A stretch of 64,000 nucleotides of DNA, from NCBI GenBank assembly GCA_031460455.1, contig JAVKTQ010000001.1, positions 310,001 to 374,000 of the forward strand. Direction: 5' to 3'. The position numbers and the translations under genes are program-made. The stretch's first letter is position 1. Every line of letters starts with the position of its first letter. Origin of the DNA: Sporomusaceae bacterium (GTDB taxonomy: Bacteria; Bacillota; Negativicutes; Sporomusales; UBA7701). The notes under the pieces were generated by a model that made no database searches, was not told where the DNA came from, and worked only from the letters and a program-made list of their open reading frames with translations. Shown here in pieces: positions 53,084-61,103 of this stretch.

Positions 53084-53898
53084 CCGATCTGCATGTCCAC
53101 ACCACCGCTTCCGACGGGCGTTATACGCCGGAGGAAGTCTGGGAACAGTCGATCCAGAGCGGTCTGACCCACGTGGCAATCACCGATCACGACACCATCG
53201 ACGGTTTTCTGGCGCTGACCGCCAAACCTGCCGGCGGACCCGCGCTCATTCCCGGCATCGAATTTTCAACCGACCTGCCGGCCTGCGAAGTCCACATTCT
53301 CGGCTATCTTTTCGACCCGACCGACCCTGAGCTAAACCGCCAGATAAAGCTTATTGCCGCCGACCGCTTCAGCCGCGCCGAGCGGATGGTCGCCAAGCTC
53401 GCCGCCCTCGGCTACCCGGTCGGCTACGACCGCGTGCTGGCCATTGCCGGCGACACTTCGTCCGTCGGACGGCCCCACGTCGCCGCCGCCCTAGTCGAAC
53501 GCGGCTATTTTCCCGATATCGGCACAGTGTTCGATGTTCTCCTCGAACACGGCAAGCCGGGCTACGTGACCCACTACAAGCTGACCCCGGCCGACACCGT
53601 CGCCCTGATCAAGAAAGCCGGCGGCTTAGCCGTGCTGGCCCACCCCGGCCTGGTTGGCGACGATGCCGTCGTGCGCGCCATGCTGCGCCTCGGTATTGAC
53701 GGCATCGAAGTTTATCATCCCGGCCACGATAAGGCCGCCACCGCTAGATACCAGGCGATGGCCACCGAATACGGACTGGCGGTCACGGGCGGCTCCGATT
53801 TCCACGGCATACCAGGACGCTACCCTGAAACCCTCGGAGAATTCACCGTTCCTGCCGACCTTGCCCTGCGTCTCCTCGCACGGCCTGTCCAGGCATGA
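53077..53898 (+). CDS. PHP-domain phosphoesterase, RNase AM/Trp-operon-protein-like
   Basis: 273 residues. Metal-binding PHP motifs in order: DLHVHTTASDG (4-14), AITDHDTIDG, PGIEFST, RPHVAAALV, LAHPGL and GSDFHG. This set fits the YciV/RNase AM-type 3',5'-nucleotide or 5'-3' exoribonuclease group. Its translation is probably coupled to pepA through the ATGGTAG overlap. Confidence 0.88.
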   Translation: MVADLHVHTTASDGRYTPEEVWEQSIQSGLTHVAITDHDTIDGFLALTAKPAGGPALIPGIEFSTDLPACEVHILGYLFDPTDPELNRQIKLIAADRFSRAERMVAKLAALGYPVGYDRVLAIAGDTSSVGRPHVAAALVERGYFPDIGTVFDVLLEHGKPGYVTHYKLTPADTVALIKKAGGLAVLAHPGLVGDDAVVRAMLRLGIDGIEVYHPGHDKAATARYQAMATEYGLAVTGGSDFHGIPGRYPETLGEFTVPADLALRLLARPVQA

Positions 53899-53953
53899 AA
53901 CAGGCTGTGGCCGCATATAATCTCTGTAGAGCACGCTCACAGGGGGAGGCTTT

Positions 53954-54247
53954 ATGGGCGAGGAAACCGCCGTCGTCGAAGAACTCAGGGCCCGCGTCCG
54001 GGAGCTCGAAGACAAGGTCGAGGCATTGCGCATCAGCCGTCGGGTGCTGATGAACCTTATCGACACCCTGGAGAAGGAGAAACGCGACCAACTCGACAAG
54101 CTGTCCAGTCAGAACGAGAAGCTGCAGCAGAACAACTGCCGCTACGCCCGGACCATCATGCACCGCAACATCCGCATCACAGAACTTGAGGAACAGCTTC
54201 GCCTGTTGCACGCCGGCAAGAATCGGACAGGAAATACTTTTACTTGA
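53954..54247 (+). CDS. Small coiled-coil protein of unknown function
   Basis: 97 residues after GGGGGAGG. Nearly the entire sequence is heptad-like and charged: VEELRARVRELEDKVEALR, then LIDTLEKEKRDQLDKLSSQN and ITELEEQLRLLH. There is no membrane segment. No family is recognised. It is followed by a small terminator that also overlaps the next gene's -35 box. Confidence 0.65.
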   Translation: MGEETAVVEELRARVRELEDKVEALRISRRVLMNLIDTLEKEKRDQLDKLSSQNEKLQQNNCRYARTIMHRNIRITELEEQLRLLHAGKNRTGNTFT

Positions 54248-54275
54248 CAACACCTGCAAAGGTGTTTATTTTTAT
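54244..54275 (+). terminator. Terminator of the coiled-coil gene overlapping a promoter
   Basis: AACACCT (54249-54255) pairs with AGGTGTT (54260-54266) over a GCAA tetraloop, followed by TATTTTTATTT. The same stretch contains TTGACA (54244-54249) and TATTTT (54267-54272) with a 17-base spacer, a possible promoter for the next gene. Confidence 0.65.
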
Positions 54276-54323
54276 TTATGAGCAGGCAAATTAATGTTGC
54301 CAGCCTATTAAGGAGGCCGTCAT

Positions 54324-55154
54324 ATGGAGGTCATCGCGTTAGTAGGTCCGAGCGGGACTGGGAAAAGCCATCGCGCGCTGATTGTCGCCCACGACCATAA
54401 CGTTGACGGCATCATCGACGACGGGCTGCTCATCAAGGACAGCAAAATTATCGCCGGCCACTCGGCCAAAAAAGAGCCGAGCAAGATCCGCGCCGTCAAG
54501 CGGGCCATCTTCTTGGAACCCGACCACGCCGAGGAGGTGCGCAAGGGGATTGAGTCCATTCATCCCGAGCGGCTGCTTATCCTTGGCACCTCCCGCAATA
54601 TGGTCAACAAAATAGTCGATATTCTTCAACTGCCGCTGGTCAGCAAAGTCATCAACATCGAAGATATCGCCAGCAAGCACGAGATCGCCAAAGCGCGGGA
54701 AAGCAGGGCGAAAGAGGGCCGGCACATAATCCCCGTGCCGACCATCGAGCTCAAGCCCTATTTTTCGGGCTATTTAATCGACCCGCTGGAGATATTCTTC
54801 AAAAAGTCGCAGTCAACGGCCAAACGGCGCAAGCTCGGCGAAAAATCGATCGTCCGCCCGACATTCAGTTATTATGGCAAGCTGTTCATCGCCGACGCCG
54901 CCATCGCCGCCATTGTCGACAACGTAGCAACCAGCGATATGTCGATAACCCGCACCGGCCAGGTCACCATCAAAAATTCCCATGACCGCGAAAAAGGGAT
55001 TTCCATATCCTTGGACGTAACTATAAAGTATGGTCTGCCGCTGAGGGATATTCTCGTGGACGCCCAGCAGCGCATCAAAAACATGGTTGAATACATGACC
55101 GGCATGATGGTCAAAGATGTCAACATCGAAGTCAGGCGCTTAAGCATTGATTAA
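54324..55154 (+). CDS. P-loop NTPase domain fused to an Asp23/Gls24-like domain
   Basis: 276 residues after AAGGAGG. Walker A GPSGTGKS (8-15) lies in a kinase-like N-terminal domain with DGIIDDGLLI and an RLLILGTSRNMVNKIVD segment. A linker (about 140-185) is rich in basic residues. The C-terminal part (about 190-272) has ISISLDVTIKYGLPLRDIL and MTGMMVKDVNIEVRRL, closely resembling Asp23/Gls24 envelope stress proteins. The ATPase substrate and the function are unknown. It overlaps or abuts the DUF3870 gene and is likely co-expressed with it. Confidence 0.8.
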   Translation: MEVIALVGPSGTGKSHRALIVAHDHNVDGIIDDGLLIKDSKIIAGHSAKKEPSKIRAVKRAIFLEPDHAEEVRKGIESIHPERLLILGTSRNMVNKIVDILQLPLVSKVINIEDIASKHEIAKARESRAKEGRHIIPVPTIELKPYFSGYLIDPLEIFFKKSQSTAKRRKLGEKSIVRPTFSYYGKLFIADAAIAAIVDNVATSDMSITRTGQVTIKNSHDREKGISISLDVTIKYGLPLRDILVDAQQRIKNMVEYMTGMMVKDVNIEVRRLSID

Positions 55155-55173
55155 TTATAAAGGGGGGAGTGTC

Positions 55174-55521
55174 TTGCCGAAAGCTATAGGGCGGCGGGTG
55201 CTGTTTTCGGGCTATGCTAAATTGCCCACCGGCATAACCGCCACCGAACTCTACCGGGTTATCGGCCTGGTTATCCTCGTGGACATGGATACCGAGACCA
55301 TTCTCGAAGCCGACTGTACCCTGGCAACTCAGGTCGCCCGCAAACATGTGGCCGAGACGCTCATCGGCCAGTCGCTCAAGAATGGCCCCGAGCCCCTCGT
55401 CCGTCTCGTCGACCAGGTCTATCAGGGCAGCGCGAAAAAAGCCATCATAACAGCTCTGCGCATCAGTTTCGATAAGTATAGGAGCTTTAAGGAGGGAGCG
55501 CTTCCGGCCATGCTCGACTAA
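55174..55521 (+). CDS. DUF3870-like protein
   Basis: 115 residues from TTG 55174 after AGGGGGGAG; an earlier in-frame ATG at 55147 overlaps the preceding gene and the ribosome site. VLFSGYAKLPTGITATELYRV, LEADCTLATQVARKHVAETL and a KKAIITALRISFDKY tail match my memory of DUF3870, a small family of unknown function. Repeat copy 5 begins eight bases after the stop. Confidence 0.75.
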   Translation: MPKAIGRRVLFSGYAKLPTGITATELYRVIGLVILVDMDTETILEADCTLATQVARKHVAETLIGQSLKNGPEPLVRLVDQVYQGSAKKAIITALRISFDKYRSFKEGALPAMLD

Positions 55522-55528
55522 AAGCTTC

Positions 55529-55706
55529 GGCCGTTGATAACCCACCATCTGCGGCGTTGCCGCTGCGGGCGCTTGCTAGCGTACGTCCGAGTACGCGCGA
55601 TGCTGTTAAACCGTGCCTGTGCAAACCATGTAGGCATACTTGGTCGCGGAGGAAACGGTGCAGCGCGTCCTCGCGGCGCCTTGCATCTGGCGGGTTCTGA
55701 ACGGCC
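55529..55706. repeat. Dispersed hairpin repeat, copy 5 (enlarged)
   Basis: 178 bases. Outer arms GGCCGTT (55529-55535) and AACGGCC (55700-55706) are exact complements, with AACCCACCA and TGGCGGGTT pairing inside (one G-T). ATCTGCGGCGTTGC (55547-55560) and GGCGCCTTGCATCTGG match the family ends. About 55 bases in the middle have no counterpart in the other copies. Confidence 0.85.
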
Positions 55707-55773
55707 TTATGTGTTTATGTAAGGACTTTATTGTACGGCCCTTGGCCGAATTCACGTAAGGGAGTCTTCCCTG

Positions 55774-56130
55774 ATGAATCCATCTCTCAAACTGGTCGGC
55801 GTGGGGTTTGCCGTCGGCAGCCTGAGCGGCCTCCTCGGCATCGGGGGCGGCGTGTTCATGGTACCGATCATGGTCACATACTTTGCCGTCACTCAGCATA
55901 TCGCCCAGGCTACCTCACTGGCGGTGGTCGTGCCGACAGGCATGGTCGGCGCCCTCATTTACGGCTTGCACGGCAACGTCGACTTTGGCATCACCCTCAA
56001 CCTCGTCGTCGGCAGCATGCTCGGCGCGACCGTCGGCGCCCGTCTGGCGAAAAAATTGCCCGCCGCCCAGCTCAAGCGACTGTTCGGAGTAATGCTCATC
56101 CTGGCGGGCGTGAGGATGGTGCTATCATGA
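55774..56130 (+). CDS. Half-size TauE/SafE (TSUP) membrane protein, first of pair
   Basis: 118 residues with about four transmembrane segments. VGSLSGLLGIGGGVFMVPIM (about 12-31) is the TSUP signature and AGVRMVLS ends the protein. Full TSUP permeases (about 250 residues) contain two such halves; here the second half is a separate gene overlapping by four bases. TSUP proteins export sulfite, sulfonates or related anions; the substrate is unknown. Confidence 0.85.
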   Translation: MNPSLKLVGVGFAVGSLSGLLGIGGGVFMVPIMVTYFAVTQHIAQATSLAVVVPTGMVGALIYGLHGNVDFGITLNLVVGSMLGATVGARLAKKLPAAQLKRLFGVMLILAGVRMVLS

Positions 56131-56495
56131 CGACCATCCTCCTTACCCTCGCCATCGGCCTGGTGGGCGGCGTACTTAGCGGCCTCCTCGGCATTGGCGG
56201 CGGCGTTGTCCTTGTACCGATGATGGTCTTCATCCTTGGCATCGCCCAGCATGCCGCCCAAGGCATCTCGATGCTCGTCATCATCCCCACGGCGCTTGTG
56301 GCTCTCTGGCATTTCCACAAGGACAAAATGGTCGACTACCGCATGGCCGGTCTGCTCGCGCTCGGCGCGGTCAGCGGCGCGTTCATCACCGCCAACTTCG
56401 TCCAGTACATCCCCGGCAGCGACCTGAAAAAGCTGTTCGGCGTATTTATCATCTATACCGGCATCCGTATGGTCGCGGCTAAGCCAAAGAAATAA
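56127..56495 (+). CDS. Half-size TauE/SafE (TSUP) membrane protein, second of pair
   Basis: 122 residues from ATG 56127, overlapping the first half gene (ATGA). GGVLSGLLGIGGGVVLVPMM repeats the signature of its neighbour, and YTGIRMVAAKPKK closes it. The two probably form a heterodimer equal to one full transporter. A terminator follows. Confidence 0.85.
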   Translation: MTTILLTLAIGLVGGVLSGLLGIGGGVVLVPMMVFILGIAQHAAQGISMLVIIPTALVALWHFHKDKMVDYRMAGLLALGAVSGAFITANFVQYIPGSDLKKLFGVFIIYTGIRMVAAKPKK

Positions 56496-56523
56496 AAATC
56501 CATCCGACACGGATGGATTTTTT
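56494..56523 (+). terminator. Intrinsic terminator after the TSUP pair
   Basis: AAATCCATCC (56496-56505) pairs perfectly with GGATGGATTT (56511-56520) over GACAC, in a run of six T. Confidence 0.94.
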
Positions 56524-56558
56524 ATTGCATAAAACGACATATACTGAGATAAAACATA

Positions 56559-56628
56559 TTGCCAACTCCTGTCAATTCATGGTATCATAGTAATAACAAA
56601 TTTCAATGTTATTACTAACATAATAACA
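56559..56628 (+). promoter_or_regulatory. Promoter and inverted-repeat operator before the 120-residue gene
   Basis: TTGCCA (56559-56564) and TATCAT (56583-56588) with an 18-base spacer. Directly after lie GTAATAAC (56590-56597) and GTTATTAC (56608-56615), exact inverted repeats ten bases apart, then a further ATAATAAC (56621-56628). The position over the expected start of transcription suits a repressor. Confidence 0.6.
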
Positions 56629-56649
56629 CGTGCGGGGTGGCTTATTACT

Positions 56650-57012
56650 ATGTACATCACATGGCGTAAACTCAGCAACCGCTATTATGCGTACTTGGTG
56701 GCTTCCTACTGGGACAAGGAGAAGAAGGCGCCCCGGACCACGGCCCTATATCTGGGCAGCAGCCTGCCGACTGCCCAGAAAAACCTGGAGAAGCATCTCT
56801 TCAACCTGCCGCCCAATCAGCTTTCAAGCCGGGCCAAGATCGACCTGCTTGCCAAGCTGGGGGAGAAGGCGCCTGACGAGGTTGTCAACATGCCTTCCCG
56901 CGACCGGGCCAAGGAATCGGTGTTGCGTCAGCTCACCAAGCTCAAGGCGCGCCACGCCGCCCGCGCCGACATCGCCTTCGTGCTCGACAGGGCCATCGAA
57001 CGCCTGTCGTGA
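56650..57012 (+). CDS. Small protein of unknown function
   Basis: 120 residues after GGGGTGG. The N-terminal YYAYLVASYWDKEKKAPRTTALYLG recalls the opening domain of some IS4/IS1634-type transposases, but no catalytic domain follows; the C-terminal half is helical and basic (RAKESVLRQLTKLKARHAARADIAFVL, written here in part). It could be a standalone DNA- or RNA-binding protein. Its own promoter and a terminator make it monocistronic. Confidence 0.6.
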   Translation: MYITWRKLSNRYYAYLVASYWDKEKKAPRTTALYLGSSLPTAQKNLEKHLFNLPPNQLSSRAKIDLLAKLGEKAPDEVVNMPSRDRAKESVLRQLTKLKARHAARADIAFVLDRAIERLS

Positions 57013-57030
57013 CCTAATCAGCACCCTACG

Positions 57031-57055
57031 GTCGCCCCTGAGGGGCGGCTTTATT
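57031..57055 (+). terminator. Intrinsic terminator after the 120-residue gene
   Basis: GTCGCCCC (57031-57038) pairs with GGGGCGGC (57042-57049, one G-T) over TGA, followed by TTTATTG. Confidence 0.75.
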
Positions 57056-57142
57056 GTTTATCGCCGGCACTTTTAGCTGTGCCCCGTTTCCTTGTTTTCC
57101 CGTCCATTTATAGGATATAATAGCCCCAGGAGTGATGACAGG

Positions 57143-58483
57143 TTGAACGAAAACAATAAACAAAAAAGATATCACACGATTACATACGGCTGTCAGATGA
57201 ACGAAAACGACACCGAGCGCCTCGCCGGGCAGCTTAAAGCGCTCGGTTACGAAGAGACGGACCGTCCGGCCGCCGCCGATGTCATCCTGGTAAACACGTG
57301 CTGTGTCCGCGAGAGCGCCGAGAAGAAGATCCACGGCAAGATCGGCGAGCTAAAACGGCTTAAGGCCGCCAATCCCAACCTTATCATCGGCGTTGCCGGC
57401 TGCATGGCCCAGAAGGACCGGGACAAGCTGTTCAAACGCGCCCCCCATATCGACCTCGTCCTCGGCACCCATAATCTCCACCAGTTGGGCGATATTATCG
57501 CCGAGCTTGGCCACTCCCGCGGCCGGGTGTTGGCGGTGTGGGACCAGGCCGAGCGCCTGGCCCCCGGCGTGCCTACAATCCGCAAAAACAAAATCGCCGC
57601 CTGGCTGCCGATAATGTACGGCTGCAATAACTTCTGCACCTACTGCATCGTTCCCTACGTCCGCGGCCGCGAACGCAGCCGCCCGTTAGGCGAGGTGGTG
57701 GCTGAGGCGGCCGACCTCGCCGCCCAGGGGTTCCGCGAGATTACGCTCCTCGGCCAGAACGTCAATTCCTATGGCAAAGACGAAGCAGACCACGCCGATT
57801 TCGCCGACCTGCTGGCCGCCGTCGACAGGGTGGAGGGCCTCGCCCGCATCCGCTACATGACCTCACACCCCCGCGATATGAATAGCAAGGTAATCGACAC
57901 CATCAGGCGGAGCCGCCATGTATGCGAGCATTTCCACCTGCCCATTCAGGCGGGCAGCGACGCCGTGCTGAAGGCGATGAACCGCGGCTATACCGCCGCC
58001 GGCTACCGCAGCCTCGTCGCCGACATCCGCGAGGCCATGCCCGGCGCCAGCCTTTCCACCGACATCATCGTCGGCTTCCCCGGAGAAACGGACGAGATGT
58101 TCGCCGACACACTCGCCCTTGTTGAAGAGATCCGCTTCGACGCCGCCTATACCTTCCTGTACTCCCAGCGCTCCGGCACGCCGGCCGCCGACCTGCCGGG
58201 CCAGATTCCCCTCGCAGTCAAAAAAGAGCGTCTGCAGCGCCTCATGGCGCTCCAGAACGATATCAGCCTGGAGATCAACCGCGCGCTCGTCGGCGCGGAA
58301 ACAGAAGTGCTGGTGGAAGGGGAAAGCAAAAACGACGCGAATAAAATGATGGGGCGAACCCGCACCAACAAGATCGTCATTTGGGACAGGACCGGCCGCG
58401 AACAAACCGGCGACCTGGTGACAGTGACCGTCGACACTGCGCAAACCTGGGTCCTGAAAGGGACTCTTACAGCCGTAAAATAG
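57143..58483 (+). CDS. miaB: tRNA-2-methylthio-N6-dimethylallyladenosine synthase
   Basis: Radical SAM methylthiotransferase acting on i6A37 of tRNAs. The start chosen is TTG 57143 after CAGGAG, giving 446 residues; the ATG at 57092 lies in a stretch that looks non-coding. First-cluster cysteines are in YGCQMNENDTERL, VNTCCVRESAEKK and AGCMAQ; the radical SAM motif CNNFCTYC lies near residue 161; a TRAM domain ends the protein. miaB-mutS-mutL-miaA is a common cluster. Confidence 0.96.
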   Translation: MNENNKQKRYHTITYGCQMNENDTERLAGQLKALGYEETDRPAAADVILVNTCCVRESAEKKIHGKIGELKRLKAANPNLIIGVAGCMAQKDRDKLFKRAPHIDLVLGTHNLHQLGDIIAELGHSRGRVLAVWDQAERLAPGVPTIRKNKIAAWLPIMYGCNNFCTYCIVPYVRGRERSRPLGEVVAEAADLAAQGFREITLLGQNVNSYGKDEADHADFADLLAAVDRVEGLARIRYMTSHPRDMNSKVIDTIRRSRHVCEHFHLPIQAGSDAVLKAMNRGYTAAGYRSLVADIREAMPGASLSTDIIVGFPGETDEMFADTLALVEEIRFDAAYTFLYSQRSGTPAADLPGQIPLAVKKERLQRLMALQNDISLEINRALVGAETEVLVEGESKNDANKMMGRTRTNKIVIWDRTGREQTGDLVTVTVDTAQTWVLKGTLTAVK

Positions 58484-58499
58484 GGAAGAGGGGGCCCAC

Positions 58500-61103
58500 A
58501 TGTCAGTCAGCTACACGCCGATGATGGAACAGTACCGCGACATCAAGCGCCGCCACCCGGACAGCATTCTCTTTTTCCGTCTCGGCGACTTCTACGAGAT
58601 GTTTTTCGACGACGCCGAGCTGGCGTCGCGCGAGCTTGAGATCACCCTCACCGGCCGGAGCGCCGGCGCCGCCGAGCGCGTCCCGATGTGCGGCGTTCCC
58701 TACCACGCCGCCGATAACTACATCGCCCGGCTTATCAACAAAGGCTACCGCGTGGCCATCTGCGAACAGGTCGAAGACCCCGGCGCCGCCAAAGGCATCG
58801 TCCGTCGCGAGGTCATCAAGATCATAACCCCCGGAACAGTTCTGTCCGACGCTCTGCTGGCTGACAAGGGCAACAATTATCTTGTCCTCCTCCACGAAGA
58901 GGACGATACCATTTTCCTGGCCGCCGCCGACGTCTCGACCGCCGAATGCGTCTGGGCCGAATTCGCCGGCCCTCACCGGGTCGGCAACCTCTGCGACCAG
59001 TTATTCCGCCTCACACCGGCCGAGATCGTGCTCGGCGGCAAGATCGGCGCTCTGACCGACATCCAGTCGTTCACCGCCAACCGCCTGCCGCGCTGCACCT
59101 ACACCAGCCTGGTGGTCGACGACTACGCCGCCATCGCCGTCCTGCCGGAACGCCACTTCGGCGCCGGCGAACTGCCGCCCGCGGCGGGCGCCGTCCTGTC
59201 GCTGGCCATGCTGCTCCATTACCTATACCAGACAGTCAAGAGCGACCTCACGCATCTCAACCGGCTGACGAAATACGACGCCCGCGAATACCTCGCCCTC
59301 GACGCCGCAACCCTTCGCAACCTCGAAGTCACAGCCAATATGCGCGACGCCAGCCGCAAGGACACGCTGCTGGCCGTACTCGACCATACCAAAACAGCCA
59401 TGGGCGGCCGCCTGCTGAAAAAGTGGCTGGAATACCCTTTGCTGAATCCCGCCGCCATAGCTGCCCGCCAGGACGCCGTCGGCGAACTGGTCGCCAAGCA
59501 GCCCGTCCGCCAGCAGTTCCAGCAGTCGCTGGCGGAAATTTACGATTTCGAACGAATCCTTACCCGCATCGAGGTGGGCACCGCCAACGCCCGCGACCTT
59601 GTCGCCCTCAAGGCCTCGCTGGCTGTCCTGCCGGCCATTAAAACCGGCCTTGCGCCCCTGGAGGCCAAGCGGCTGACAGCCGCCGGCCTCGCCCTCGCCA
59701 CCCACGGCGATGTCCATGACCTCATCACCGCCGCCATCGCCGACAGCCCGCCCCTTGCCGTGCGCGAGGGCGGCATGATCCGCGCCGGCTACGACCTGGA
59801 GCTTGATGAACTCCGCACTATGGCCAGGGACAGCCGCCAGTTCGTCCAGGACCTCGAGGCGCGGGAGCGGGAGGCCACGGGCATCAAATCCCTCAAGGTC
59901 GGCTATAACAAGGTGTTCGGCTATTACATCGAGATCACGAACGCCAACGCCGCCAGCGCGCCGGCCACCTACACCCGCAAGCAGACGCTCGCCAACGCCG
60001 AGCGCTACATAACCCCGGAACTGAAGGAATTTGAGATCAAGATCCTTGGCGCCCAGGAGAAGATCGTCGCTATCGAGTACCATCTTTTCTGCCAGATTCG
60101 CGAATACGTCAAGGCGCGCATCGGCGAAATCCAGCACACAGCCCGCCTGGTGGCCGAAATCGACGCCCTGGCGTCGCTGGCCGAGGCGGCGGTCCGCGGC
60201 GGCTACACCCGCCCGGCCCTCAACACCGCCCGCGAAATCGTCATCCGCGACGGCCGCCACCCGGTCGTCGAGAAGATCCTCAAACGCGAGCTGTTCGTCC
60301 CCAACGACACCGACCTCAACCACCGCGACTGCGAGATCATGATCATCACCGGCCCGAATATGGCCGGCAAATCGACCTATATGCGCCAGGTCGCCCTGCT
60401 CGTCCTGCTTGCCCAGGTCGGCAGCTTCATCCCGGCCCGCGAGGCGTCCATCTGCCCTGTCGACCGCATCTTTACGCGTGTGGGGGCGAGCGACGACCTG
60501 GCTACCGGCCAGAGCACGTTCATGGTCGAGATGAATGAGGTCGCCAACATCCTCCGCCACGCCACCGCCGACAGCCTCATCGTCCTCGACGAGATCGGCC
60601 GCGGCACCAGCACCTTCGACGGCATGAGCATCGCCCGCGCCGTCATCGAATACAGCAAGGACAAGATCAGGGCCAAGACGCTGTTCGCCACCCACTACCA
60701 CGAGCTCACCGAGCTTGAGGAGACGGCCAGGCGGATCAAGAACTACTCCGTAGCCGTCAAGGAACGGGGCAACGACGTCGTTTTCCTCCGCCGCATCGTC
60801 CCCGGCGGCGCCGACAAGAGCTACGGCATTCATGTCGCCCAGCTGGCCGGCCTGCCGAAGAAGATCGTCGAACGCGCCCAGGAAATCCTCGCCGAGCTTG
60901 AGCAGGGGCAGCGCCACGTGCAGGCTGCGGCCGGCGAAGCCGCGGCTACCGTCTCCCCGGCCGCCGGGCAGGCTTCGCTGTTCGCTTCCAGTCTCGCCGA
61001 GGAGCTGGCGGCCATCGACATTATGACCCTCACGCCGCTGGAGGCCCTCAACATCCTCTATAAGCTGCAAATCCAGGCCAAACAGGAGGCTGGCAAGCCA
61101 TGA
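58500..61103 (+). CDS. mutS: DNA mismatch repair protein MutS
   Basis: Mismatch-recognition ATPase; 867 residues. The mismatch-binding motif is FFRLGDFYEMFFDDA (Phe-x-Glu included, about 22-36). Connector, lever and clamp domains follow, then the ATPase with GPNMAGKST (about 618), VDRIFTRVGASDDLATGQSTF (part) and DEIGRGTSTFDG. It overlaps mutL by four bases. Confidence 0.98.
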   Translation: MSVSYTPMMEQYRDIKRRHPDSILFFRLGDFYEMFFDDAELASRELEITLTGRSAGAAERVPMCGVPYHAADNYIARLINKGYRVAICEQVEDPGAAKGIVRREVIKIITPGTVLSDALLADKGNNYLVLLHEEDDTIFLAAADVSTAECVWAEFAGPHRVGNLCDQLFRLTPAEIVLGGKIGALTDIQSFTANRLPRCTYTSLVVDDYAAIAVLPERHFGAGELPPAAGAVLSLAMLLHYLYQTVKSDLTHLNRLTKYDAREYLALDAATLRNLEVTANMRDASRKDTLLAVLDHTKTAMGGRLLKKWLEYPLLNPAAIAARQDAVGELVAKQPVRQQFQQSLAEIYDFERILTRIEVGTANARDLVALKASLAVLPAIKTGLAPLEAKRLTAAGLALATHGDVHDLITAAIADSPPLAVREGGMIRAGYDLELDELRTMARDSRQFVQDLEAREREATGIKSLKVGYNKVFGYYIEITNANAASAPATYTRKQTLANAERYITPELKEFEIKILGAQEKIVAIEYHLFCQIREYVKARIGEIQHTARLVAEIDALASLAEAAVRGGYTRPALNTAREIVIRDGRHPVVEKILKRELFVPNDTDLNHRDCEIMIITGPNMAGKSTYMRQVALLVLLAQVGSFIPAREASICPVDRIFTRVGASDDLATGQSTFMVEMNEVANILRHATADSLIVLDEIGRGTSTFDGMSIARAVIEYSKDKIRAKTLFATHYHELTELEETARRIKNYSVAVKERGNDVVFLRRIVPGGADKSYGIHVAQLAGLPKKIVERAQEILAELEQGQRHVQAAAGEAAATVSPAAGQASLFASSLAEELAAIDIMTLTPLEALNILYKLQIQAKQEAGKP

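Noticed and set aside
56650-57012. Insertion-sequence fragment
   Set aside because: Only the N-terminal resemblance to a transposase opening is seen. The gene has its own promoter, ribosome site and terminator, and no terminal inverted repeats or target duplications, so I kept it as an ordinary gene.
59223-61070. 615-residue leftward open frame opposite mutS
   Set aside because: Antisense shadow of a certain gene with no start signal.
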